Below are positions 1 through 5,648 of a stretch of DNA of 5,648 nt, one piece after another. The DNA lies in the NCBI GenBank assembly GCA_030600975.1, contig JAUVUL010000157.1:1-5648 (forward strand), written 5' to 3'. Every line of letters begins with the position of its first letter. The stretch's first letter is position 1. The stretch is from Candidatus Aegiribacteria sp. (lineage in GTDB: Bacteria; Fermentibacterota; Fermentibacteria; Fermentibacterales; JCC-6). The translations under genes and the position numbers were made by a program. Below the pieces are notes generated by a model. It saw only the letters and a list, made by a program, of their open reading frames with translations, did not search any database and was not told the DNA's origin.

Positions 1-33
1 GAGAGCTAAAGACCAGGCTGCTTTTTCGATTGT

Positions 34-1167
34 TTGATAAACCATGATCTTATTTTCTTTCTCAAACCTTTTGCCGATCTCTTTAACGTCATATCGAAAT
101 TCTGTCTTACGGAGGACAAAGGGGGAAAACCTCTCCTCTACTCCACTGCGGTTCATGTGGATCCCTTCTTCCCTTCTGTTCCTATCTCACATCCTGTTTA
201 TTATTCAAGGTATCTTGCTGGCCTCTACGGACCCTACGCGACCCTTGGCCTGGCTGAGGATACGTGGGCTTTGAGCAACGGGGCAGTTTCCGAAGAGACT
301 TTCCTGGAGCAGGCATGGTCCATTTTTGAAGAGAGAAGGAAGATGTTCTTCGATGCCCTGGAACGGACAAGTGACGGCCTGGTCGTCTGCGTTTTTGACA
401 CTTCAGATAGAATACAGCACATGTTCTGGGGCAGCGGTTCATCAAAAGGTTCGCCCATCCATGAAATGTACAGCAGGATGGATTCTCTCATCGGGGAAGC
501 AGCGGAGAGGCTCGGCAGGAAGGATATGCTGATAGTAATGTCAGATCACGGTTTTACTTCCTTCCATACATGTATCGATTTCAATAGATGGCTTCTTGAG
601 AACGGCTACCTTTTTCTTGAAGAAGGTGTTGAGACGGTCGATACATTTTTCAGAGGTGTTGACTGGTCCAGAACGAGAGCCTGGTCAATGGGGCTGGCCG
701 GCATAATGCTGAACCTCAGAGGCCGTGAAGAGAGAGGTATAGTAGAGCCGGGCAGCGAGTCTTTCGAGCTTCTTGAAGAGATGTCGGAGAGGCTTATGAA
801 GCTGAAAAACGATAATGGTGAAAGGGTCATCAGTGCCGTCTACCGGTCAGAGAGTGTTTACAGCGGACCTTACATATCGCGGGGGCCGGACCTGATAATA
901 GGAACCGAGGCAGGTTACAGATCAGGCTGGAGCTGTGTTACCGGTGGTATCGGAAAGGAAGTGATCTACCCTAACAATAGACACTGGAACGGAGATCACT
1001 GTCACGATCACAGGCTTGTTCCAGGTACTCTCGCTTCAAATGTGAAGCTGAATACTGAAAATGCTACGATCCTGGATATCGCTCCAACTGTCCTCAGGGC
1101 TCTTGGTATTGCGGCTCCCACCTATATGGAAGGTAAATCCCTGATTCAGGGAGGTGCGAAAAAATGA
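34..1167 (+). CDS. Alkaline-phosphatase-superfamily phosphodiesterase/phosphatase, C-terminal half (N-terminus missing or frameshifted)
   Basis: The product is the C-terminal half of a type I phosphodiesterase/nucleotide pyrophosphatase-like hydrolase. Numbered from the TTG at 34, the second half of the metal site is intact: D125 and H129 (SDRIQH), D171-H172 (SDHGF) and H322 (GDH). It aligns without long gaps to roughly residues 285-640 of the downstream paralogue, sharing the DWSRTRA/DWASTAA, GP-PD-IIG and VPGTL segments. The N-terminal lobe, with the first metal Asp and the nucleophile, is absent. Homology runs to the very start of the open frame (PFADLFNVISKF matches the paralogue's PHISSVYAIGRF). 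An in-frame TAA lies at 7-9, and the TTG has no Shine-Dalgarno sequence, so 34 is only the nominal start. A frameshift near bases 30-65, or real 5' loss, would explain this. As it stands the product should be inactive. Substrate is unknown. Family assignment is firm; the intactness of the gene is not. Confidence 0.85.
   Translation: MINHDLIFFLKPFADLFNVISKFCLTEDKGGKPLLYSTAVHVDPFFPSVPISHPVYYSRYLAGLYGPYATLGLAEDTWALSNGAVSEETFLEQAWSIFEERRKMFFDALERTSDGLVVCVFDTSDRIQHMFWGSGSSKGSPIHEMYSRMDSLIGEAAERLGRKDMLIVMSDHGFTSFHTCIDFNRWLLENGYLFLEEGVETVDTFFRGVDWSRTRAWSMGLAGIMLNLRGREERGIVEPGSESFELLEEMSERLMKLKNDNGERVISAVYRSESVYSGPYISRGPDLIIGTEAGYRSGWSCVTGGIGKEVIYPNNRHWNGDHCHDHRLVPGTLASNVKLNTENATILDIAPTVLRALGIAAPTYMEGKSLIQGGAKK
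1150..1155 (+). promoter_or_regulatory. Shine-Dalgarno site of the Tat-signal phosphatase gene
   Basis: GGAGGT ends 8 bases before the ATG at 1164. It lies inside the last codons of the preceding gene and supports both this start and translational coupling across the ATGA overlap. Confidence 0.8.
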
Positions 1168-3137
1168 AACGAAGGAAATTCTTAAAACTTGCTGCCCTCT
1201 CGCCTGCAGCTCTTCTTGCCATGAATACAGGTTGTGCGCGAACGGCATCCCCGGCCAGACGGGTCATTGTACTCGGAATAGATGGAATGGACCCGTTCCT
1301 TCTGAGAAATTTCATCCATGAAGGAGTAATGCCCAACGCAGCTACCCTGATGGCATCAGCAGGCTTGAACCGGCTGGGAACAAGCAACCCTCCGCAGAGC
1401 CCTGTTGCATGGTCGAATTTCATAACTGGTTATGGCCCTGATGTACACGGGATATTCGATTTTATTCACAGGGACCCCTCCAGCAGGATGCCTTACCTTT
1501 CAACATCGAGGGTCATTGGTCCCGACAGGATTATCAATATAAGCGACTGGCGTCTCCCACTCTCCGGTGCGAAAGTGGAACTTTTAAGAAAGGGAGAGCC
1601 CTTCTGGAACAGGCTGACAGATGAGGGAATACCTGTAACCATGGTTAAACTCCCGGTGGATTTCCCTCCGGACAAGGGAAAGGCGAAAATACTGTCAGGA
1701 CTTGGAACGCCAGACATGCGGGGAAGCCAGGGCAGTTTTACCTTCTTTACGGACGACGCCAGATCGATCACCGACAAAACCTCCGGGGGAATAGTAGTAC
1801 CGGTACGTGACTACGGTGACAGCTGCTATGTATGTACGATAAAGGGTCCCGAGAATTCCATGCGTGCGGGCAACCCTGTTATGGAAGTCGAAGCAAAGGT
1901 CTGGGTTGACCGTGATGCCGACGCCATGAGAATAGATATTCAGAATGAGAGCATTGTGCTGGCTGCCGGAGAATGGAGCCGCTGGGTAAGAATGAGATTC
2001 GATGCCATTCCGCACATTTCCAGCGTTTACGCCATCGGAAGATTCTTCGTGAAGGAAATCACGCCCCGGCTTAAGCTTTACCTCTCGCCGCTGAATATCG
2101 ACCCGCTGAATCCCGCCCTTCCAATTTCGGAACCGCAAGGCTACAGCATCGATCTGGCAAGGGATCTTGGCCCCTTCTATACCCAGGGCTTCCCGGAGGA
2201 TACCAAGGCCCTCTCAAGGGGTATCCTTTCAGATGAGGAGTATCTGCAGCAGGCGTGGATAGTCCTGCGGGAACGACTGGATCTTTTCCATCATGAACTG
2301 AGCCGTTTCAGGGAAGGTATGTTATTCTTCTATTTCAGCTCTCTGGATCTTAACATCCACATGTTCTACAGAGCTCTTGATCACAGTTCACCACTTCATG
2401 CGAGCACAAGCCCCCGATTCAAAGGTGCGGTTCGCGAGCTTTACAGGCAGATCGATAATGTAATAGGGGACGCCCTTTCAGCAAGGGACGCCAACACGGA
2501 AGTAATACTGCTTTCCGATCACGGATTCGCGCCGTTCAACAGATCTTTCAATCTTAATACATGGCTTGCTGAGGAGGGTTATGCGAATATTACATCGCCC
2601 AGCGCCCGCAACCAGGATATGTTCGCAGCTATCGACTGGGCTTCTACTGCAGCCTACGGCCTCGGACTGAACTGCCTGTACGTTAACAGAACAGACCGGG
2701 AAGAGAATGGAGCTGTACCCCCTGAACAGGTTCATGACCTTCTTCTTAGGTTGAAGCAGGAACTTGAATCCGTAACGGATCCCGCCACCGGAAGGCGAAT
2801 TATAGCCAACGCCTATATCACCTCAGATTTCTATCCCGGCCCCCTTCCCCCCTATGCTCCTGACATGATAATCGGCTACGCAAGGTGTTACAGATCCTCA
2901 TGGGAGACCACACTTGGGAGTTATCCTGAGGAGGTTATAACGGATAACCTTGACCCATGGAGCGGAACTCACTGCATAGACCCCGGTGCGGTTCCCGGTA
3001 CTCTTCTCTCCACGGTACCTCTTTCGCTGCCTGATCCGAATCTCATGGATATGGGAAAGAGTATATCCTGGCTTTTCGGTGTACCTGTTCTACCTTCCGG
3101 AGGCAGGAATATTTTCAACGAAGCGAATCCTGGATGA
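1164..3137 (+). CDS. Exported alkaline-phosphatase-superfamily phosphodiesterase/phosphatase (Tat, possible lipoprotein)
   Basis: This is a complete 657-residue metal-dependent hydrolase of the type I phosphodiesterase/nucleotide pyrophosphatase branch. The N-terminus has a twin-arginine motif (KRRKFLK, residues 2-8), a hydrophobic stretch and a Cys at 24 in NTGC. This suggests Tat export with possible lipid anchoring, though the lipobox is imperfect. The metal site reads in order: D40 in GIDGMD, probable nucleophile S79 in PPQSPVAW followed by FITG, D395 and H399 (LDLNIH), D452-H453 (SDHGF) and H603 (GTHC). The Ser aligns with the Thr nucleophile of NPP enzymes. There is no C/S-x-P-x-R formylglycine motif, so it is not a classical sulfatase. 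The start codon overlaps the previous stop (ATGA), with a good ribosome site at the usual distance. The substrate could be a phosphodiester, phosphomonoester or nucleotide-like group and cannot be read from the sequence. Family is near certain; specificity is open. Confidence 0.95.
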   Translation: MKRRKFLKLAALSPAALLAMNTGCARTASPARRVIVLGIDGMDPFLLRNFIHEGVMPNAATLMASAGLNRLGTSNPPQSPVAWSNFITGYGPDVHGIFDFIHRDPSSRMPYLSTSRVIGPDRIINISDWRLPLSGAKVELLRKGEPFWNRLTDEGIPVTMVKLPVDFPPDKGKAKILSGLGTPDMRGSQGSFTFFTDDARSITDKTSGGIVVPVRDYGDSCYVCTIKGPENSMRAGNPVMEVEAKVWVDRDADAMRIDIQNESIVLAAGEWSRWVRMRFDAIPHISSVYAIGRFFVKEITPRLKLYLSPLNIDPLNPALPISEPQGYSIDLARDLGPFYTQGFPEDTKALSRGILSDEEYLQQAWIVLRERLDLFHHELSRFREGMLFFYFSSLDLNIHMFYRALDHSSPLHASTSPRFKGAVRELYRQIDNVIGDALSARDANTEVILLSDHGFAPFNRSFNLNTWLAEEGYANITSPSARNQDMFAAIDWASTAAYGLGLNCLYVNRTDREENGAVPPEQVHDLLLRLKQELESVTDPATGRRIIANAYITSDFYPGPLPPYAPDMIIGYARCYRSSWETTLGSYPEEVITDNLDPWSGTHCIDPGAVPGTLLSTVPLSLPDPNLMDMGKSISWLFGVPVLPSGGRNIFNEANPG

Positions 3138-3943
3138 TGAACACGGCCGGAGTTATTCTGAACGGATTCTTCGACGTCCTGCTGCTGCCGTTCAGAACAC
3201 TTCCCCATTTCTGGGGGCTGTTCTTCATTTCACTGTTATCAGGCCTGGGAATGATTACGATATTCAAATTTGTTTCGAACCAGGAGAAGATTTCCAGACT
3301 GAGAAGAAGAATGGGCGGCTGCATCCTTGGAATACTCCTTCATCTGAGCAGCCCCGGAATGGTGATGGAATTTGCAGGAAAGCTAATATGGAGTAATACT
3401 GTTTACCTTGCGTATCTGCTGAAGCCCCTTCTTGTCATAGCAATACCCTTTATGCTTTTATGGGGCCAGTTGGATGCCAGGTACGGATCTTCGGAGATGG
3501 ATAAGATTGATCCTGTAACTGTAACAGTGTTCTTCGATGATGGCCTTCCAGCAAGAGACAGCTTCGAAATCGGTGTATCCGGGCTGGAACTGGTACCACC
3601 GGTTGTATTTATCGATACACTTGATGAAGCCAGTTTCAGAATACTTCCTGAGGGTGATTTCCTCCACTATCTGGAAATTGGCGGAACATCGATTCAGGTA
3701 GGAAGAACAGGAAGCTGGAACGGGTGCAGGATTCTGAGGGGTTTTGATTCGGGAAGCTCACTTAAAAAATTCTTCTGTCCATGGATTGGCAGAGTAAATG
3801 GTGGTCCGGTTTCCGGATGGTATTCACTGCCTGATGTCAGATACAGAGTGCTTGGCGGTCATTGGTCCTGGATTGCCGTATTTCTTGTTTTTTCTTCGCT
3901 TTCCGCAATTGCAGGAGTAAAAGTATTCAAAGTGAAGATATAA
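3134..3943 (+). CDS. Uncharacterised inner-membrane protein with a probable periplasmic domain
   Basis: I do not recognise a named family with certainty. The 269-residue product has a hydrophobic/amphipathic start (5-20), a clear membrane helix at about 25-46, and a strongly basic stretch (KISRLRRRM, 52-60). A second weakly hydrophobic part (62-80), a helix at about 92-112, a soluble domain of about 130 residues (115-243), and a final helix (245-263) ending in a short basic tail follow. Positive-inside placement puts the basic stretch and the C-terminus in the cytoplasm and the soluble domain in the periplasm, on the same side as the Tat-exported hydrolase. The soluble part looks beta-rich (VTVTVFFDD, LELVPPVVFID), which suggests an Ig-like or sandwich fold. 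The first helix, basic cytosolic segment and second helix loosely recall Oxa1/DUF106-type proteins, a weak idea only. The ATG overlaps the preceding TGA; no good Shine-Dalgarno is seen, so translation is probably coupled. The next codon is also ATG. Confidence 0.88.
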   Translation: MMNTAGVILNGFFDVLLLPFRTLPHFWGLFFISLLSGLGMITIFKFVSNQEKISRLRRRMGGCILGILLHLSSPGMVMEFAGKLIWSNTVYLAYLLKPLLVIAIPFMLLWGQLDARYGSSEMDKIDPVTVTVFFDDGLPARDSFEIGVSGLELVPPVVFIDTLDEASFRILPEGDFLHYLEIGGTSIQVGRTGSWNGCRILRGFDSGSSLKKFFCPWIGRVNGGPVSGWYSLPDVRYRVLGGHWSWIAVFLVFSSLSAIAGVKVFKVKI

Positions 3944-3959
3944 CCCGTGAATTAACGGG
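3944..3959 (+). other. Short GC-rich inverted repeat between the membrane protein and RHH genes
   Basis: CCCGT and ACGGG form a perfect 5-bp stem around a 6-base loop, directly after the membrane protein's TAA. No T-run follows, so it is not an intrinsic terminator. It could be a minor RNA processing or attenuation hairpin, or an operator half-site pair for the RHH protein encoded just downstream. A stem this short can also occur by chance. Confidence 0.35.
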
Positions 3960-3968
3960 CTGAAGAAT

Positions 3969-3973
3969 GGAGA
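3969..3973 (+). promoter_or_regulatory. Shine-Dalgarno site of the RHH gene
   Basis: GGAGA lies 3 bases upstream of the ATG at 3977 (GGAG with a 4-base spacer). The spacing is short but usable, and this is the only good ribosome site near the start. Confidence 0.6.
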
Positions 3974-3976
3974 ACC

Positions 3977-4174
3977 ATGGTAAAGCTGAAATTGAAATTT
4001 GACAGCGCAACAATCGAGAGGATAAGAAAAATCTCCGAAGTGGGCGGATATTCCTCTCCTGAGGAATTCCTGATGCACATCATCGAACGTGAGCTTGATT
4101 CACTTGATCCCGCCCAGGGAGAATCGGAGGAAGAGATACGCAAAAAGATGGAAGGCCTCGGTTACTTCGAATAG
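3977..4174 (+). CDS. Small ribbon-helix-helix (CopG-like) protein with a C-terminal LGYFE tail
   Basis: This 65-residue protein begins with an alternating basic/hydrophobic strand (KLKLKF, 3-8). A first helix (10-22), a GYSSPEEF turn and a second helix (to about 43) follow. This is the layout of MetJ/Arc/CopG ribbon-helix-helix proteins, which dimerise and bind DNA through the strand. An acidic linker (44-53) leads to the tail EEIRKKMEGLGYFE, which is not part of a normal RHH domain and closely resembles the end of the APS-kinase-like protein encoded convergently. The gene lies 33 bp after the membrane protein gene on the same strand and could share its transcript. No toxin gene accompanies it, so a toxin-antitoxin role is not supported. 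It may be a regulator of the flanking genes or a protein-binding adaptor. The fold is fairly confident; DNA binding is inferred. Confidence 0.82.
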   Translation: MVKLKLKFDSATIERIRKISEVGGYSSPEEFLMHIIERELDSLDPAQGESEEEIRKKMEGLGYFE

Positions 4175-4186
4175 GATCAAGTCTTT

Positions 4187-4236
4187 ACTTATAATATTAT
4201 TACCAATATATCATATAATAATAAGTATTAATATTA
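4187..4236. other. AT-rich convergent spacer with an imperfect inverted repeat (possible weak bidirectional terminator)
   Basis: From 4191 to 4236 only 4 of 46 bases are G or C, in sharp contrast to the balanced composition around it. Imperfect arms at about 4187-4202 (starting ACTTAT) and 4210-4225 (ending ATAAGT) could pair around a 7-base loop. The stem is AT-only and interrupted, so it would be weak. Its place between two convergent stop codons fits a termination region or a protein-bound AT element. The spacer is about 60 bp and holds no gene. Confidence 0.4.
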
Positions 4237-4653
4237 CTCTTCCAGGTAGCCCAGATCCTGTAACTTCTTGAGTATTTCCTTCTCTTCGTCGGGATGTACA
4301 TCGTACTTCGGCGGGGGTACCAGTCCCGCAAGCTCAAGATCCCTCATGAAACTGTCATGGGCATCAGTATGGCGCAGGTCGGATTCTTCTATTATCCTGA
4401 TCTCCAGCTTATCACTCGGGTTTATGGAAGGATTTTCCACGCCTGAAGCAATGACGACAACTCCATGGCTGGCAAGCATGGCGCATGCAATTGCCTTTGC
4501 CCTGTCATTCTTTTCCATCCCCAGGTTTTCAACTGCTTCACTGTGAAAAACCTCTACCCTGCCTCCGCGTTCTTCAATATCCCTACCGAGCTCATCCAGA
4601 ATCGATTCATCGGATCCCTCTTCAGTCCTGATCCAGATTACAAGTCCCTTCAT
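4234..4653 (-). CDS. APS-kinase-like protein with a destroyed P-loop (probable pseudokinase)
   Basis: The 139-residue product follows the adenylylsulfate kinase pattern: GLVIW (3-7), ERGGRVEVF (28-36), NLG..KNDR (43-51) and SHGVVVIA (62-69) match the family's GLVIWFTG, ERG-VEVLDGD, LGF-DR and HGVVVIVAAISP segments. The Walker A region reads R-T-E-E-G-S-D-E-S-I (9-18), so the catalytic Lys is Glu16, the preceding Gly is Asp15 and the Thr is Ile18. The DGD motif has become H-S-E (37-39), and the N-x-x-R substrate segment after DR is shortened and lost. Phosphorylation of APS is therefore not expected. At 139 residues it is shorter than typical APS kinases (about 175-200). It ends in EKEILKKLQDLGYLEE. 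Its ATG overlaps the sat stop codon (ATGA), with a strong Shine-Dalgarno, so the two are co-translated. A role as a regulatory or structural partner of ATP sulfurylase is inferred, by analogy with the inactive domain of fungal Sat. Homology is fairly sure; function is unknown. Confidence 0.88.
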   Translation of the reverse strand: MKGLVIWIRTEEGSDESILDELGRDIEERGGRVEVFHSEAVENLGMEKNDRAKAIACAMLASHGVVVIASGVENPSINPSDKLEIRIIEESDLRHTDAHDSFMRDLELAGLVPPPKYDVHPDEEKEILKKLQDLGYLEE

Positions 4654-5648
4654 CAGTTATCTCCTTTTCTGGCAGCTTCCATGAGAATTTCAGCGATTTC
4701 AGGACGCGTGAATTCCGGAGGCGGCAGTATTCCTTCTTTTAACATGGATCTGACCTTTTTTCCTGAAAGGAATACGTGATATTGGCCGTCATGAGCGCAT
4801 GTCTTGGGAGTGGCCATACCTCCGCATTTACTGCAGTAGAACGCATGTTCGAACTTCAATGGTACAATGCCAAGTTCACTTTGATCGAACTGATCAAAAA
4901 TCATTTGCGCATCGTATGTACCGTAGAAATCTCCGACACCGGCATGATCTCTTCCTACGATAAAATGACTGCATCCGTAGTTTTTCCTGAGAAGCGCATG
5001 GAAGATTGCCTCCTTCGGTCCTGCGTATCTCATAGCAGCTGGAAATACGCTCATTGCCACTCGCGAGGATGGGTAGTAATCCTTCAGTATTTCTTCGTAG
5101 CAGCGCATTCTGACTTCCGCAGGGATATCCCCCACCTGGGTTTCACCTACGAGCGGATGAAGCAGAAGGCCATCCACGATTTCCATGGCGCACTTCTGAA
5201 TGTACTCGTGGGCACGGTGTATAGGGTTCCTTGTCTGGAATGCAACAGCTGTTTTCCAGCCTCTTGCTCTGAACAGAACCCTTGTTTCCTTGGGATCAAG
5301 ACGGTAATTCTGGAAGCTCTCGGTCTCTCTTCGCCTGATTGATCTGATTTTTCCGCCAATGTATTTACCGCTCAATGATTTCAGATATACAACGCCTGGA
5401 TGGGAATCATCCGTTGTTCCAAGGGTTATCTTCGCTTCCGCCATGAGATCGGCTTCAAAGACCTCCTCAACCTGCATATCTCCCCAGATCGTGCCTTCGA
5501 TATCCTTAAGTCCCACATGGTCGCCGGGGGATACATCAGTATCTCCGTCTTTCTGAGAGAATACAACCGGCAGCGACCAGACCGGGCCGGATACAAGATG
5601 CATGAGATCGATAACCGATATGTAGTCAGCTCTGGACATGAAACCCTC
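4653..5648 (-). CDS. sat: ATP sulfurylase (sulfate adenylyltransferase), N-terminus beyond the window
   Basis: This is the single-chain Sat type of ATP sulfurylase, making APS and pyrophosphate from ATP and sulfate in the cytoplasm (or the reverse in sulfur oxidisers). It is not the CysDN type. Numbered from the Met at 5639, active-site motifs are intact: QTRN (135-138), HRAH (141-144) and GRDHAG (229-234). PLVGE, MRYAGPKEA and the final FTRPE are also present. C269, C272, C281 and H283 resemble the zinc-binding insert of several bacterial Sats. The Met at 5639 is not the true start: the frame stays open to the edge and reads E-G-F-M-S-R-A-D-Y, the conserved LeGFM..aDY segment, so some 50-60 residues lie outside. 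The APS-kinase-like gene overlaps its stop by 4 bases. No sequence in the window distinguishes assimilation from dissimilation, and there are no apr, dsr or cys reductase genes here. Confidence 0.97.
   Translation of the reverse strand, partial: EGFMSRADYISVIDLMHLVSGPVWSLPVVFSQKDGDTDVSPGDHVGLKDIEGTIWGDMQVEEVFEADLMAEAKITLGTTDDSHPGVVYLKSLSGKYIGGKIRSIRRRETESFQNYRLDPKETRVLFRARGWKTAVAFQTRNPIHRAHEYIQKCAMEIVDGLLLHPLVGETQVGDIPAEVRMRCYEEILKDYYPSSRVAMSVFPAAMRYAGPKEAIFHALLRKNYGCSHFIVGRDHAGVGDFYGTYDAQMIFDQFDQSELGIVPLKFEHAFYCSKCGGMATPKTCAHDGQYHVFLSGKKVRSMLKEGILPPPEFTRPEIAEILMEAARKGDN
4661..4666 (-). promoter_or_regulatory. Shine-Dalgarno site of the APS-kinase-like gene
   Basis: Read on the - strand, AAGGAG lies 7 bases before the ATG at 4653-4651, inside the last codons of sat. 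It fixes the start and shows that the small gene has its own efficient initiation signal. Confidence 0.8.

Noticed and set aside
1695..2138. 147-codon open frame on the - strand
   Set aside because: It is antisense to the full-length phosphatase gene in a conserved region, with no recognisable domain or ribosome site.
1164..3137. Formylglycine sulfatase, suggested by the neighbouring sat gene
   Set aside because: The nucleophile segment is QSPVAWSNF. It has no Arg at the position required by C/S-x-P-x-R, and the layout fits phosphodiesterase/phosphatase members instead.
2986..3396. 136-codon open frame on the + strand across the phosphatase/membrane protein junction
   Set aside because: It overlaps two better-supported genes in another frame, and its translation has no coherent fold pattern.
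3905..3950. Promoter for the RHH gene (TTGCAG ... TATAAC)
   Set aside because: The two elements are 24 bases apart, well outside the usual 16-18, so they are probably chance matches within coding sequence.
3977..4174. Antitoxin of a toxin-antitoxin pair
   Set aside because: No adjacent small toxin-like gene is present; the neighbours are a membrane protein and convergent sulfur genes.
4234..4653. Functional APS kinase (cysC)
   Set aside because: The P-loop Lys is replaced by Glu, the adjacent Gly by Asp, and the DGD motif and substrate-binding segment are lost.
4776..5342. 188-codon open frame on the + strand
   Set aside because: It lies wholly antisense to strongly conserved sat, has no family-like motifs, and is explained as a shadow of the real gene's codon pattern.
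1..5648. tRNA, rRNA, CRISPR, insertion sequence or long repeat
   Set aside because: None was recognised on reading both strands; apart from about 60 bp and 33 bp spacers the window is coding.

Overview
The window is a compact, almost fully coding bacterial segment of medium GC content with no sign of mobile elements. Both ends cut into genes, so it may be a whole short contig. The organism cannot be named from the sequence. The Tat-type signal, a probable periplasmic domain, frequent AGA/AGG and ATA codons, and tandem alkaline-phosphatase-superfamily proteins suggest an uncultivated diderm lineage, perhaps FCB-like such as Fermentibacterota. That placement is a low-confidence inference.

Layout. 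The + strand carries a tightly packed operon. It starts with the C-terminal half of an alkaline-phosphatase-superfamily phosphodiesterase/phosphatase (34-1167). A full-length paralogue with a twin-arginine, lipoprotein-like signal follows (1164-3137). Next come an unrecognised membrane protein with a probable periplasmic domain (3134-3943) and a 65-residue ribbon-helix-helix-like protein (3977-4174). The first three genes overlap by 4 bases each, which suggests translational coupling. A strongly AT-rich spacer of about 60 bp separates this operon from a convergent - strand pair: ATP sulfurylase (sat, running off the right edge) and, overlapping its stop codon, a small APS-kinase-like protein (4234-4653).

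The most notable element is the APS-kinase-like protein. It keeps the family's overall sequence pattern, but its Walker A motif and APS-binding region are destroyed, so it looks like a stand-alone pseudo-APS-kinase coupled to Sat. The precedent is the inactive, allosteric APS-kinase-like domain fused to Sat in filamentous fungi. The ribbon-helix-helix protein, on the opposite strand, ends in nearly the same C-terminal tail (E-x-E-I-x-K-K-x-x-x-L-G-Y-[FL]-E), so the two transcription units appear functionally connected.

Working hypothesis (inference): the window encodes a sulfate-activation module (Sat, a pseudokinase regulator and an RHH-type regulator or adaptor) linked to an envelope module of an exported phosphatase-superfamily enzyme, its paralogue and a membrane partner. 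It could handle sulfated or phosphorylated envelope or nucleotide substrates. The substrate is unknown, and no functional APS kinase, PAPS reductase or sulfotransferase is visible here.
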